From NCBI GenBank assembly GCA_002319915.1, contig DCFQ01000007.1, positions 51,713-114,803 of the forward strand: a stretch of 63,091 nt of DNA, written 5' to 3'. Positions 40,555 through 48,043 of this stretch are shown piece after piece. Position numbers and translations under genes: made by a program. This DNA comes from Bacteroidales bacterium UBA1800. Lineage in GTDB: Bacteria > Bacteroidota > Bacteroidia > Bacteroidales > VadinHA17. The notes beneath the pieces are model-generated. The model was not told the origin of the DNA and made no database searches. It saw only the letters and a program-made list of their open reading frames with translations. Within the stretch, counting starts at the first letter, position 1. Each line of letters opens with the position of its first letter.

Positions 40555-40653
40555 ATGAAAACACTTATCAAAAACAAAGCCAACAAGGTAAAAGCCAAAG
40601 TCGCGCAGTGCTGTGCCAAGATCTCAAAGACTGTAGCAGGCTGTCACGATTAA
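40555..40653 (+). CDS. 32-residue Lys/Cys peptide, putative radical SAM substrate
   Basis: Small gene read directly from the sequence: ATG at 40555, TAA at 40651, with AAGGGAA ahead of the start. The N-terminal two thirds is Lys-rich and helical (MKTLIKNKANKVKAKVAQ); the C-terminal part carries Cys19, Cys20 and Cys30 (CCAKISKTVAGCHD). It has the size, charge and position of a RiPP precursor: 23 bases ahead of a SPASM radical SAM gene. No GG leader-cleavage site, exporter or protease gene is near. Alternatives: a small metal-chelating peptide. Coding status inferred from context. Confidence 0.68.
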   Translation: MKTLIKNKANKVKAKVAQCCAKISKTVAGCHD

Positions 40654-40676
40654 GCAGGCGTTAAAAAGAATGCAGA

Positions 40677-42005
40677 ATGAGGTATTCCAGGTATAATATT
40701 TTTTCAAGGATACGGAATTCGGAAAACTACTTCATTGTCAACCTGCTGTCGGGCAATGCTGACATTCTCAGCCCGGGAGAGGCGGAACAGCTTGAACTGG
40801 TCAGGAACGGGGGCGCATTGAGCGATCCCCGGTTCCTGGAAGAGCTTGCGGAGAAAGGCTACTTTATTGATGAAGAGGAAGAGCGGGCAGCTTACAGGAC
40901 GAAATACCTCGACTTCATTGATGCCCGTGAAAAGGAGGAAATACAGCTATTTTTCATAACCAATTATTCCTGCAATTTTTCATGTTCCTATTGCTACCAG
41001 GATCAGTATTCCAATCAAGCGGCTGAACTGGACCCTTCGGTCATCGATGCCTTTTTCAGCTATGTTCGGAAGGAGTTTTCTTCAAGAAAGAAGTATATAA
41101 CAGTATTCGGAGGGGAGCCCTTGTTGAATTCTCCAAGGCAGAAAAGCAACATCGAATATATAATCGCGAAGTCTGCAGAGGAGGACTTGAAGCTTTGCTT
41201 CGTCACTAACGGCTATACCCTGGAGGAATATATTCCGATCCTGAAAAAGGGGAAGATCCGGGAGATACAGGTAACGCTCGACGGTACTGCCGACTTTCAT
41301 AACAAAAGGCGTCACCTCAGGGGAGGCGGGGGCACATTCGAAAAGATCGTGAAGGGGATAGATGCCTGCCTGGCCAATGATCTCGATGTCAACCTGAGGA
41401 TTGTCATCGACAGGGAAAATATGGATAATCTTCCTGAACTGGCCAGGTTTGCGATCGATAAAGGCTGGACCTCCAGCGAACATTTCAAGACCCAGGTGGG
41501 AAGGAATTACGAGCTGCATCATTGCCAGGCTGACCCTGAAAAGCTCTTCAGCAGGATCTCCCTCTGGGAACGGATCTCCGAACTCACTGCCAAATATCCA
41601 TTTATCTCCGAATTCTACAGGCCTGCATATTCCGTCACCAAATTCCTTTCGGAAAATGGCGAGCTTCCCGACCCGTTGTTCGACTCCTGCCCTGCATGCA
41701 AATCGGAATGGGCATTCGACTACCTCGGCAAGATCTATTCCTGCACTGCCACCGTCGGTAAATCGGATGAGGCACTCGGCACATTCTACCCTGTGGTCAG
41801 GCTGGAAAGGGAAGAAATCATGAAATGGGAAGGCCGCGATGTCACTTCAATCAACGAGTGCAGCGAATGCAGCTTGCAGCTTGCCTGCGGCGGAGGCTGC
41901 GGTTCCGTGGCAAAAAACCGGACCGGCTCCGTCTATGCATCCGATTGCCGGCCCATCAAAGAGCTCCTGGAGCTCGGATTTTCCTTCTTCGGAGAGAGCC
42001 GGTAA
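40677..42005 (+). CDS. Radical SAM/SPASM peptide maturase
   Basis: 442 residues. An N-terminal region (about 1-75; YNIFSRIRNSENYFIVNLLSGNADILSPGEAEQLELV) resembles the PqqD-like peptide-binding domain of RiPP maturases. The radical SAM cluster is CNFSCSYC (Cys99, 103, 106), followed by GGEPLL and QVTLDGTADFHNKRR. The C-terminal SPASM domain holds Cys338, 341 and 356 and then the exact Cx2Cx5Cx3C pattern at 395, 398, 404 and 408, plus Cys424, enough for two auxiliary Fe-S clusters. Such enzymes install thioether or C-C crosslinks in peptides. The likely substrate is the Cys peptide just upstream. Confidence 0.9.
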   Translation: MRYSRYNIFSRIRNSENYFIVNLLSGNADILSPGEAEQLELVRNGGALSDPRFLEELAEKGYFIDEEEERAAYRTKYLDFIDAREKEEIQLFFITNYSCNFSCSYCYQDQYSNQAAELDPSVIDAFFSYVRKEFSSRKKYITVFGGEPLLNSPRQKSNIEYIIAKSAEEDLKLCFVTNGYTLEEYIPILKKGKIREIQVTLDGTADFHNKRRHLRGGGGTFEKIVKGIDACLANDLDVNLRIVIDRENMDNLPELARFAIDKGWTSSEHFKTQVGRNYELHHCQADPEKLFSRISLWERISELTAKYPFISEFYRPAYSVTKFLSENGELPDPLFDSCPACKSEWAFDYLGKIYSCTATVGKSDEALGTFYPVVRLEREEIMKWEGRDVTSINECSECSLQLACGGGCGSVAKNRTGSVYASDCRPIKELLELGFSFFGESR

Positions 42006-42015
42006 AAAAAAAACA

Positions 42016-42056
42016 GTGATAATATTGCGATTTATTAGTGATACTATTGCGATTTA
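42016..42056 (+). promoter_or_regulatory. Paired operator-like direct repeats, module promoter 2
   Basis: GTGATAATATTGCGATTTA (42016-42034) and GTGATACTATTGCGATTTA (42038-42056), 22-base period. The second copy is identical to 39540-39558. It ends 13 bases before the -7 element, almost as in promoter 1 (14 bases). Shared architecture indicates one regulator for both units. Confidence 0.78.
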
Positions 42057-42069
42057 CATTTTTTTTATC

Positions 42070-42077
42070 TAATTTTG
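42070..42077 (+). promoter_or_regulatory. -7 element for the thioredoxin genes
   Basis: TAATTTTG matches TAnnTTTG; start codon at 42122, giving a leader of about 37 bases. Confidence 0.55.
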
Positions 42078-42121
42078 CAGCGTCATTTGATAAAAAAGGT
42101 AAATAACTAAAAAATAGCAAT

Positions 42122-42496
42122 ATGGAAACAGCAGTAAAGCAAGTGGTTCATTTGACCACCCAGGAATTCAAGGAAAAGGTATTCAACTTCGAGCTGAGCA
42201 AGGAATGGAAGTATGAAGGGACCCTTCCTGCAATTATCGATTTCTATGCTGACTGGTGCATGCCGTGCAAGATGGTCGCTCCGGTCCTCGAGGAGCTTGC
42301 CCAGGAGTATGCAGGCCAGATAGTGGTTTATAAGGTTGATACCGAAAGCGAACAGGAGCTGGCATCGGTATTCGGCATCCAGAGCATACCGACGATCCTT
42401 TTTGTTCCGAAGGAAGGGCAGCCTCAGGCAGCGATGGGAGCACTGCCGAAGCAGACTTTCGAGAAAGTGATAAAGGACGTTCTTCTCAAGAACTAA
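42122..42496 (+). CDS. trxA: Thioredoxin
   Basis: 124-residue cytoplasmic thioredoxin. Active site DWCMPCK (Cys46, Cys49), with Met in place of the usual Gly of WCGPC; GIQSIPTILF holds the cis-Pro. An N-terminal extension of about 20 residues (METAVKQVVHLTTQEFKEKVFNFE) precedes the fold. It reduces disulfides in target proteins and here may supply electrons to the enzymes of the linked module. 30 bases ahead of the thioredoxin-reductase fusion, under the shared promoter motif. Confidence 0.93.
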   Translation: METAVKQVVHLTTQEFKEKVFNFELSKEWKYEGTLPAIIDFYADWCMPCKMVAPVLEELAQEYAGQIVVYKVDTESEQELASVFGIQSIPTILFVPKEGQPQAAMGALPKQTFEKVIKDVLLKN

Positions 42497-42526
42497 ACAG
42501 TTGTACCGGATCGTAAGAGTTTTGTT

Positions 42527-43795
42527 ATGAAAGAGATAGTAGCTGAAGAATTCGAAAGGGAAGTTCTTGAGAGTGACCGGGTCGTAGTCGACTTCTATTC
42601 CACGGAATGTCCTCCGTGTGAAGCCCTGGCTTCAAAATACAGTGAGCTGTCGGAACTGTACGGATCCGATATCAGGTTCCTTAAGATTTACCGTCAGCAG
42701 AGCAGGAGCCTGGCCGAGAAGCTTGGAGTCAAATCTTCACCGACGCTTCTCTTCTACCAGGATGGGGAAGAGGTTGGCAGCAGGCTCTCGGGAGCAATTA
42801 AAAGGAGCGATATCGTCCGTAATCTCGATGCCATGCTTACACCTGACCGGGTAAGCAGGATAAAGTCGCAGATCAGGTCCACCACCTCCGAATTTGATGT
42901 CATTATCCTCGGCGGGGGACCGGGCGGACTGACTGCCGGCCTCTACCTGGGACAGTCAAAGATCAACACAGTACTCATCGATCCCGCCCTTCCGGGGGGA
43001 AATGTCGCAACCACACATATGGTCTCGAATTACCCTGGATTCATTGAACCGCAGCCCGGGTATATGCTATCGCACAACATGAGCGAGCAGGCAAAGGCCA
43101 ACGGCACGGTTTACCGGTCGGCAGTAGATATCACGAGTGTCGACCTGGAGAGGAAAGAGGTGTTAATTGACGGCAACGAAACCGTCAGGGCGAAGAAGAT
43201 AATAATTGCAACAGGTACCACTCCCAATCTCACGGGTGCTTCCGGGGAGAAGGAGCTTAAGGGGAAGGGGATCTCCTATTGCGCAACATGTGATGCGAAG
43301 TACTTCGAGGGAAAGGAGGTCGTCGTGATAGGTGGAGGCAATTCCGCTGTCGAGGAATCTGAATATATAACCCGTTTTGCAAGCCGGCTGACGATCGTTC
43401 ACCAGTTCGACAAACTGACAGCAAACAAGCAGGCGCAGGAAAAGGCCCTGAAGAATCCCAAAATAAACATTCTGTTCGATAATGAGCCCAGGTCTTTCAC
43501 CAGGGATGGCGACAAGGTTATCACTGAGGCTGAGAATGTGAAAACAGGCGAGAGGACCAGGCTCGTTAGCGACGGGATATTCATATTCATCGGGATGAAG
43601 CCCAATATCGACCAGTTCAGGGACAAGCTCGAACTTGACCGGTGGGGCTACATAAAGACCGATGATGAGATGCGCACGAACATCGACGGTGTCTATGCCG
43701 TAGGAGATGTGATTAGCAAGAAATACCGGCAGATTACCACTGCTGTGGCCGACGGGACGATAGCGGCGATGGCGCTGGCGAAGGAAATGAATTGA
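42527..43795 (+). CDS. Thioredoxin / thioredoxin-reductase fusion
   Basis: 422 residues. N-terminal thioredoxin domain (1-105) with the active site ECPPCE (Cys28, Cys31), then a thioredoxin-reductase domain (about 122-422): FAD motif ILGGGPGGLTAGLY, redox pair CATC (Cys252, Cys255), second nucleotide fold VVVIGGGNSAVEES, and C-terminal GVYAVGDV. Fusion with the thioredoxin at the N-terminus is unusual; known natural fusions carry it at the C-terminus. The HRRxxxR motif that binds the NADPH phosphate is replaced by HQFDKLTANK (292-301), so the electron donor may not be NADPH. Confidence 0.9.
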   Translation: MKEIVAEEFEREVLESDRVVVDFYSTECPPCEALASKYSELSELYGSDIRFLKIYRQQSRSLAEKLGVKSSPTLLFYQDGEEVGSRLSGAIKRSDIVRNLDAMLTPDRVSRIKSQIRSTTSEFDVIILGGGPGGLTAGLYLGQSKINTVLIDPALPGGNVATTHMVSNYPGFIEPQPGYMLSHNMSEQAKANGTVYRSAVDITSVDLERKEVLIDGNETVRAKKIIIATGTTPNLTGASGEKELKGKGISYCATCDAKYFEGKEVVVIGGGNSAVEESEYITRFASRLTIVHQFDKLTANKQAQEKALKNPKINILFDNEPRSFTRDGDKVITEAENVKTGERTRLVSDGIFIFIGMKPNIDQFRDKLELDRWGYIKTDDEMRTNIDGVYAVGDVISKKYRQITTAVADGTIAAMALAKEMN

Positions 43796-43807
43796 CGAGG
43801 AAAATTA

Positions 43808-43847
43808 TTACACAGGGATTAATGAGGACTCAATGATCCCTGTGTAA
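43808..43847. terminator. Bidirectional terminator hairpin
   Basis: Perfect 12-base stem TTACACAGGGAT (43808-43819) / ATCCCTGTGTAA (43836-43847) with a 16-base loop, lying between the convergent thioredoxin-reductase and DUF4965 genes. Confidence 0.7.
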
Positions 43848-43851
43848 GTTC

Positions 43852-45930
43852 TTATTCTGCAGCCCACTTCTTCCAAAGCTCCGGGTCGGCGAGCATCCTT
43901 ATGAAAAATCCCCCGACGACGCTCCTGGCCTGAAATCCCACTTGCCGGGCATTGTCAACAATGTACCAGTCGGACAAAGGCACCCTGTCCGGACACTTTT
44001 CCGCATAATGATAAACAGGGTCGAATATTGTCCTGAAGTCATCAATATTAGCGGCGAGCGTTGCGCTCCAAGTGATCCAGTCATTCTTTGAGTACCTTTC
44101 GCGGCTGTCGAGCGGCAGCCCGAATTCAGCCTGGGCTTTCTTGTAATATTCAATTTCCCTCTGAAGGACAGCCTCAGGGAACATGTTCAATCCCAGCAGC
44201 TTATCCCAAACCAGGTTGTATTTCTGGCTCCACGTGCCTTTCTGGTCGTATGCAAGAAGGGTGTGGTCCCCCTCTGTGGCCAGCCTGACCCAGTCGGAAG
44301 CCATGCTTTCAGCTTTTTTGCGGATCTCAGCAGCTTTCTTCTTCTGCCCGGTCATATCGCACAGCATCGAATATGATGCGACGGCCACGATCGCTTTCGC
44401 CGAGAGATTGACATTATGGGCAAGGTGGCCCGCAAAATCGTCGGTGCAGAGCTGGTTTTCCGGATCGAATCCTTTTGAGAGCAGGTAATCCGCCCATTTT
44501 TCCACTAGAGGCCAGTATTTTTTCGCGAAGTCCGCATTTCCCTCCGTTCTGGCGAGCGCAGCAAGCATTATGATCATGTTCCCTGTCTCCTCGACCGGCA
44601 TCTGGTCGGTTTCATCTTTTTCCCCTCCGCCGTATACCTGTCCGGTGGCAAATGGATATGTTCCCAGGTCGTGTGGTGCAAACGGGAACTTCCAGCGGTC
44701 CGATTTTGCATAATCGAGGACCGGCTCCATCATTGCCTTTGCCAGGGTCGGGCTGAACAGGAACACGAACGGGGAAAACGGATATATCACATCGACTGTT
44801 CCAATGCACCCGTTGCTGAAATTCTCCTTCGGAAACAAAAGCGGATTGCCCTCCTTGTCAGCCACCAGCTTCTGAGCAGCGAGACACTGGCGGTAAACAA
44901 GGGCGCACATCTGCGCATACTTCTCTCCCCCTGCTTTTTCGAGGTCCTTCATAAGCTCCTCATTGAAATTCCCGCACTTGAGCAAGGTCTTGTCATAATC
45001 CAAGGAAGCCTTTGTGAGAAGGTCGCTGAAGGACAATCCGGAACGCCTCCACCACGCCTTAAGGTCATTCTCGAAGTAACGGACCGAATAGATATCATCG
45101 TAAGCTGCCATAGCCCAAACCGTTGCTGCTGAGGAGATTTTCCCGAGATCCCATTCCGCCGCAAGGGAAATATAACCCTCGTTTACTTTCCTGGGAGCTG
45201 AAAACACCTCTGATTGCGGCAGCTTGCCGCTCTTTGCAAAGCCGTCGAGCAAGGCCTTTCTTTGTGCGATCGAGATCACGGGATCCTGTGAACCCGGGAC
45301 TGCAAGATATGCATATCCCCAGTCGATGCGGACATTGTCTCCGGCCCTGCTGAGGTACTTCTGGGCTGCAGTCCCTGCCCTTGCGGTCTTCAGGCCGGGG
45401 ATGCCGGGCTGATCCCAGGTAACGGCCTGGTCGGTGGTGTTGACCGCAAGCTCAGAGCCGCAGTCGAAATAGACCTGCACTTCATGTGCCTGGTTGTCTA
45501 CTGGCTCAGCTTTCCATGTCACATAAGTGATGGGCCGTGATAAGATATCAGGCTCCTTGACTAGAAGAGGGGAAGTGAATGTGAGGGTTATTTTTATCTT
45601 TGAATTCCCGAACTCGTATATAGTGCTTACCGGCAGTACTTTAAGCGATAGCTGCTTCATCGGCTCCGCATAGCTGGGGCTGCTTCCCATGAGACGATAC
45701 GTTTTGCCGTCAACCCTGACCATGCTGTGAAGGGGATTCCTCGCTCCGGTCCAGTGAACACACTCCATATCGGTAAGCCTGTCGGCAGGCGACCATATGC
45801 TGAAATACGGATCGTGTGTCACCAGCGGTACTGACGGGGGCCTGAACGGGCTTGACCCGGTTTCCTGTCCCCGGGAGGCGAGTGCTGTGACCAGAAGAAC
45901 AACTGCAGTAAATAAGAGACTCTTTTTCAT
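43852..45930 (-). CDS. Secreted DUF4965/DUF1793 (glutaminase-A-like) protein
   Basis: 692 residues with a signal peptide (MKKSLLFTAVVLLVTALASRGQE). Domain order follows the GtaA-like family: DUF4964 at the start (RPPSVPLVTHDPYFSIWSPADRLTD), DUF5127 (about 110-290), DUF4965 (about 300-460; DLLTKASLDYDKTLLKCGNFNEELMKDLEKAGGEKYAQMCALVYRQCLAAQKLVAD) and DUF1793 to the end (EETGNMIIMLAALARTEGNADFAKKYWPLVEKWADYLLSKG). Annotated relatives are called glutaminase, but the alpha/alpha barrel suggests a carbohydrate-active enzyme. Activity not determinable by sequence alone. Single gene, divergent from the amino-sugar run. Confidence 0.9.
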   Translation of the reverse strand: MKKSLLFTAVVLLVTALASRGQETGSSPFRPPSVPLVTHDPYFSIWSPADRLTDMECVHWTGARNPLHSMVRVDGKTYRLMGSSPSYAEPMKQLSLKVLPVSTIYEFGNSKIKITLTFTSPLLVKEPDILSRPITYVTWKAEPVDNQAHEVQVYFDCGSELAVNTTDQAVTWDQPGIPGLKTARAGTAAQKYLSRAGDNVRIDWGYAYLAVPGSQDPVISIAQRKALLDGFAKSGKLPQSEVFSAPRKVNEGYISLAAEWDLGKISSAATVWAMAAYDDIYSVRYFENDLKAWWRRSGLSFSDLLTKASLDYDKTLLKCGNFNEELMKDLEKAGGEKYAQMCALVYRQCLAAQKLVADKEGNPLLFPKENFSNGCIGTVDVIYPFSPFVFLFSPTLAKAMMEPVLDYAKSDRWKFPFAPHDLGTYPFATGQVYGGGEKDETDQMPVEETGNMIIMLAALARTEGNADFAKKYWPLVEKWADYLLSKGFDPENQLCTDDFAGHLAHNVNLSAKAIVAVASYSMLCDMTGQKKKAAEIRKKAESMASDWVRLATEGDHTLLAYDQKGTWSQKYNLVWDKLLGLNMFPEAVLQREIEYYKKAQAEFGLPLDSRERYSKNDWITWSATLAANIDDFRTIFDPVYHYAEKCPDRVPLSDWYIVDNARQVGFQARSVVGGFFIRMLADPELWKKWAAE

Positions 45931-46082
45931 TTCTTTGAACAGATTGGTTTAATGACGCAAAATCAAATTAAGTTAAAATCAGCCATACAGGGAATATTTT
46001 ATATCATTATTCTTCTTCGATTTTTTCACCGATAATTACTACATTTCCTGTATTATTTAAACCTTATGCATTTTAGAAAATT

Positions 46083-47135
46083 ATGAATCTGTTTCTTAAT
46101 GAGATCCTTGAACAACCCGGTGCAATTGAAAGCCTGGCCGGGTTTTACGGCAGCGACGCGGGCCTCTCGCTCCTGACCGAAACAAAAAAACTGATCAGTG
46201 ATACAAGCCCCCGCCGGATAATCCTTACGGGTATGGGCAGTTCATTTTTCGTTGCCGATGCCGCCGCAGCACTGTTCAATAGTTTGAGGATGCCCTCATT
46301 TGCAATGAACACAAGCGAGCTGCTTCATTATAATCTTTCACTTCTGGATCAATCGACATTGCTCATCTGCATCTCACAGTCGGGGGAGAGTTACGAGATC
46401 CGCGAGCTGCTTGCCCATCTCGACGAAAAAGTTCATTGTATCGGGATTGTAAATGATGAAGGAAGCTTTCTTGCACGGAAAGCATCAATCGTATTGCCGT
46501 GCAAGGCAGGACCTGAGAAGATGACTTCGACGAAGACCTATGTGGCGACCAGCCTCGTTTCCTTCATCCTTGGCTGGCATCTGGACGGTGTCTGGACAGA
46601 GCGCAGGGTAAAACAGGTAATGAATTTACGTGGTGGCTTTAAAGCTCTGCTGGATAACTGCGCCGCAGCGACCGGACAGATCCTGACATTCCTGGGTGAT
46701 ATTTCGACCATCCAGATAATCGGTAGAGGCCCCTCTTATTCGACGGCCTGCCAGAGCGCACTTATGTTCAAGGAGGCTCTGCACATACCGGCAACAGGCA
46801 TTCTCGGCGGGGAATTCAGGCACGGTCCCATGGAGATGGTTGCGGAAGGATTCAAGTCACTCCTTTTTGCCCCGAAGGGAAACACTTTCTCCCAGAGCGT
46901 AAGAATGGCGGAAGATATCGCACGGTTCGGTGGGAAAGTCCTCCTGATCACCGGCGGGGAATACCGTGGGAAAAACCCGGACGTGAGGCCGGTGTTTATC
47001 AGTAACCAGGATGAGTTCCTTTTTTCAGTTCAGGCTATTGTTCCTGTCCAGCTGTTTGTGGATACCTATGCCAAGGCAAAAGGGTTTGAAGCCGGCAGCT
47101 TTTCGCGCGGTGGCAAGGTCACAAACATTGAATGA
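46083..47135 (+). CDS. SIS-domain sugar-phosphate isomerase/deaminase
   Basis: 350 residues with two SIS domains as in the isomerase half of GlmS and in AgaS-type deaminases. First domain: IILTGMGSSFFVADAAAAL and LICISQSGESYEIRELL; second: IQIIGRGPSYSTACQSALMFKEALHIPATGILGGEFRHGPMEMV, where the Glu-x-x-His-Gly-Pro stretch is catalytic in the family. Probably handles glucosamine-6-phosphate or a related amino sugar phosphate. First of a run with a ROK kinase 4 bases later and a GH2 enzyme, giving a hydrolysis, phosphorylation and isomerisation series. Confidence 0.86.
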   Translation: MNLFLNEILEQPGAIESLAGFYGSDAGLSLLTETKKLISDTSPRRIILTGMGSSFFVADAAAALFNSLRMPSFAMNTSELLHYNLSLLDQSTLLICISQSGESYEIRELLAHLDEKVHCIGIVNDEGSFLARKASIVLPCKAGPEKMTSTKTYVATSLVSFILGWHLDGVWTERRVKQVMNLRGGFKALLDNCAAATGQILTFLGDISTIQIIGRGPSYSTACQSALMFKEALHIPATGILGGEFRHGPMEMVAEGFKSLLFAPKGNTFSQSVRMAEDIARFGGKVLLITGGEYRGKNPDVRPVFISNQDEFLFSVQAIVPVQLFVDTYAKAKGFEAGSFSRGGKVTNIE

Positions 47136-47139
47136 GCAG

Positions 47140-48033
47140 ATGGCCGAAAAAGCAATTATAGGAGTTGATCTGGGAGGTACGAAGATACTGACGGGTGTTG
47201 TCGGGACCGACGGGAAGGTCTCGGGCACGCCTGTTAAAATACCCACTGGCGGAGGCGACAGGGCTGAGGAGATAATCAGGCGGATCACGGGATCGGTCGA
47301 AGCGGTAATGACCGAGGAGAGGCTTGGTGTCCGGGATTTGACAGGGATAGGCATAGGAGCCACCGGCCCGCTCGATATCGAGGAAGGTCTGATCCTCGAA
47401 TGCCCGCAGCTTCCACAGATGCATTTCTTCCCGATAAGGAAGGCTATCGAGGACCATTTCGGGCTCCCCGTGATGCTGAATAATGATGCAAACTGCTTTG
47501 CCCTTGGAGAGACGCTCTTCGGTGCGGCGGCAGGCAGGGAAAACGTCCTGGGATTTACCCTGGGCACCGGGCTCGGCTGTGCGCTGGTGATGGGCGGCAG
47601 GCTCGTAAACGGTTCAACCGGGACGGCAGCAGAGATCTGGACCTCCCCTTACAAGTCCGGCATAATCGAGGACTATGTTTCCGGAACCGGGGTATCAGCG
47701 ATGTACAGGTCTGTTTCGGGGACCGACAGCGCCCCGGAAAAGATCTTTGAGCTTGCCGCCAATGGTGATCCCGATGCACTGCGGGTATGGAGTGAGTTCG
47801 GGATGCATCTTGCCTACGCAATGGCGTGGTCGGTCAATCTGATCGATCCTCAGATGATTGTGCTCGGCGGATCAATCACCGCAGCCTACCCGTTCTTCAG
47901 GGATTCCATGGAAACGCACTTCAGGAAATGGACCTGCCCCGTGCCTGCCGAAAAGACCAGGGTGGTCCTCTCCGGGCTCGGTGACTATGCCGGATTGATC
48001 GGAGCTGCATCTCTTTTTATAATGAATCAATAA
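47140..48033 (+). CDS. ROK-family sugar kinase
   Basis: 297 residues from the ATG at 47140; the frame is open further upstream but that part overlaps the SIS gene. ATP motif IIGVDLGGTKIL; GATGPLDIEEG; NNDANCFALGETLFGAA with the catalytic Asp; GFTLGTGLGCALV. The usual CxCGxxGCxE zinc site of ROK proteins is absent, replaced by EIWTSPYKSGIIEDYVSG, so it belongs to the zinc-less subgroup. No DNA-binding domain, so a kinase and not a repressor. Likely phosphorylates the sugar released by the GH2 enzyme downstream. Confidence 0.88.
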   Translation: MAEKAIIGVDLGGTKILTGVVGTDGKVSGTPVKIPTGGGDRAEEIIRRITGSVEAVMTEERLGVRDLTGIGIGATGPLDIEEGLILECPQLPQMHFFPIRKAIEDHFGLPVMLNNDANCFALGETLFGAAAGRENVLGFTLGTGLGCALVMGGRLVNGSTGTAAEIWTSPYKSGIIEDYVSGTGVSAMYRSVSGTDSAPEKIFELAANGDPDALRVWSEFGMHLAYAMAWSVNLIDPQMIVLGGSITAAYPFFRDSMETHFRKWTCPVPAEKTRVVLSGLGDYAGLIGAASLFIMNQ

Positions 48034-48043
48034 TCCTTTGATA

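Noticed and set aside
43852..45930. True glutaminase for the DUF4965 protein
   Set aside because: The name is inherited from one fungal homologue; the sequence shows an export signal and a carbohydrate-enzyme-like architecture, so no amidase function is claimed.
47011..47139. Upstream extension of the ROK kinase
   Set aside because: Overlaps the end of the SIS gene; the conserved kinase start IIGVDLGGTK follows directly after the ATG at 47140.
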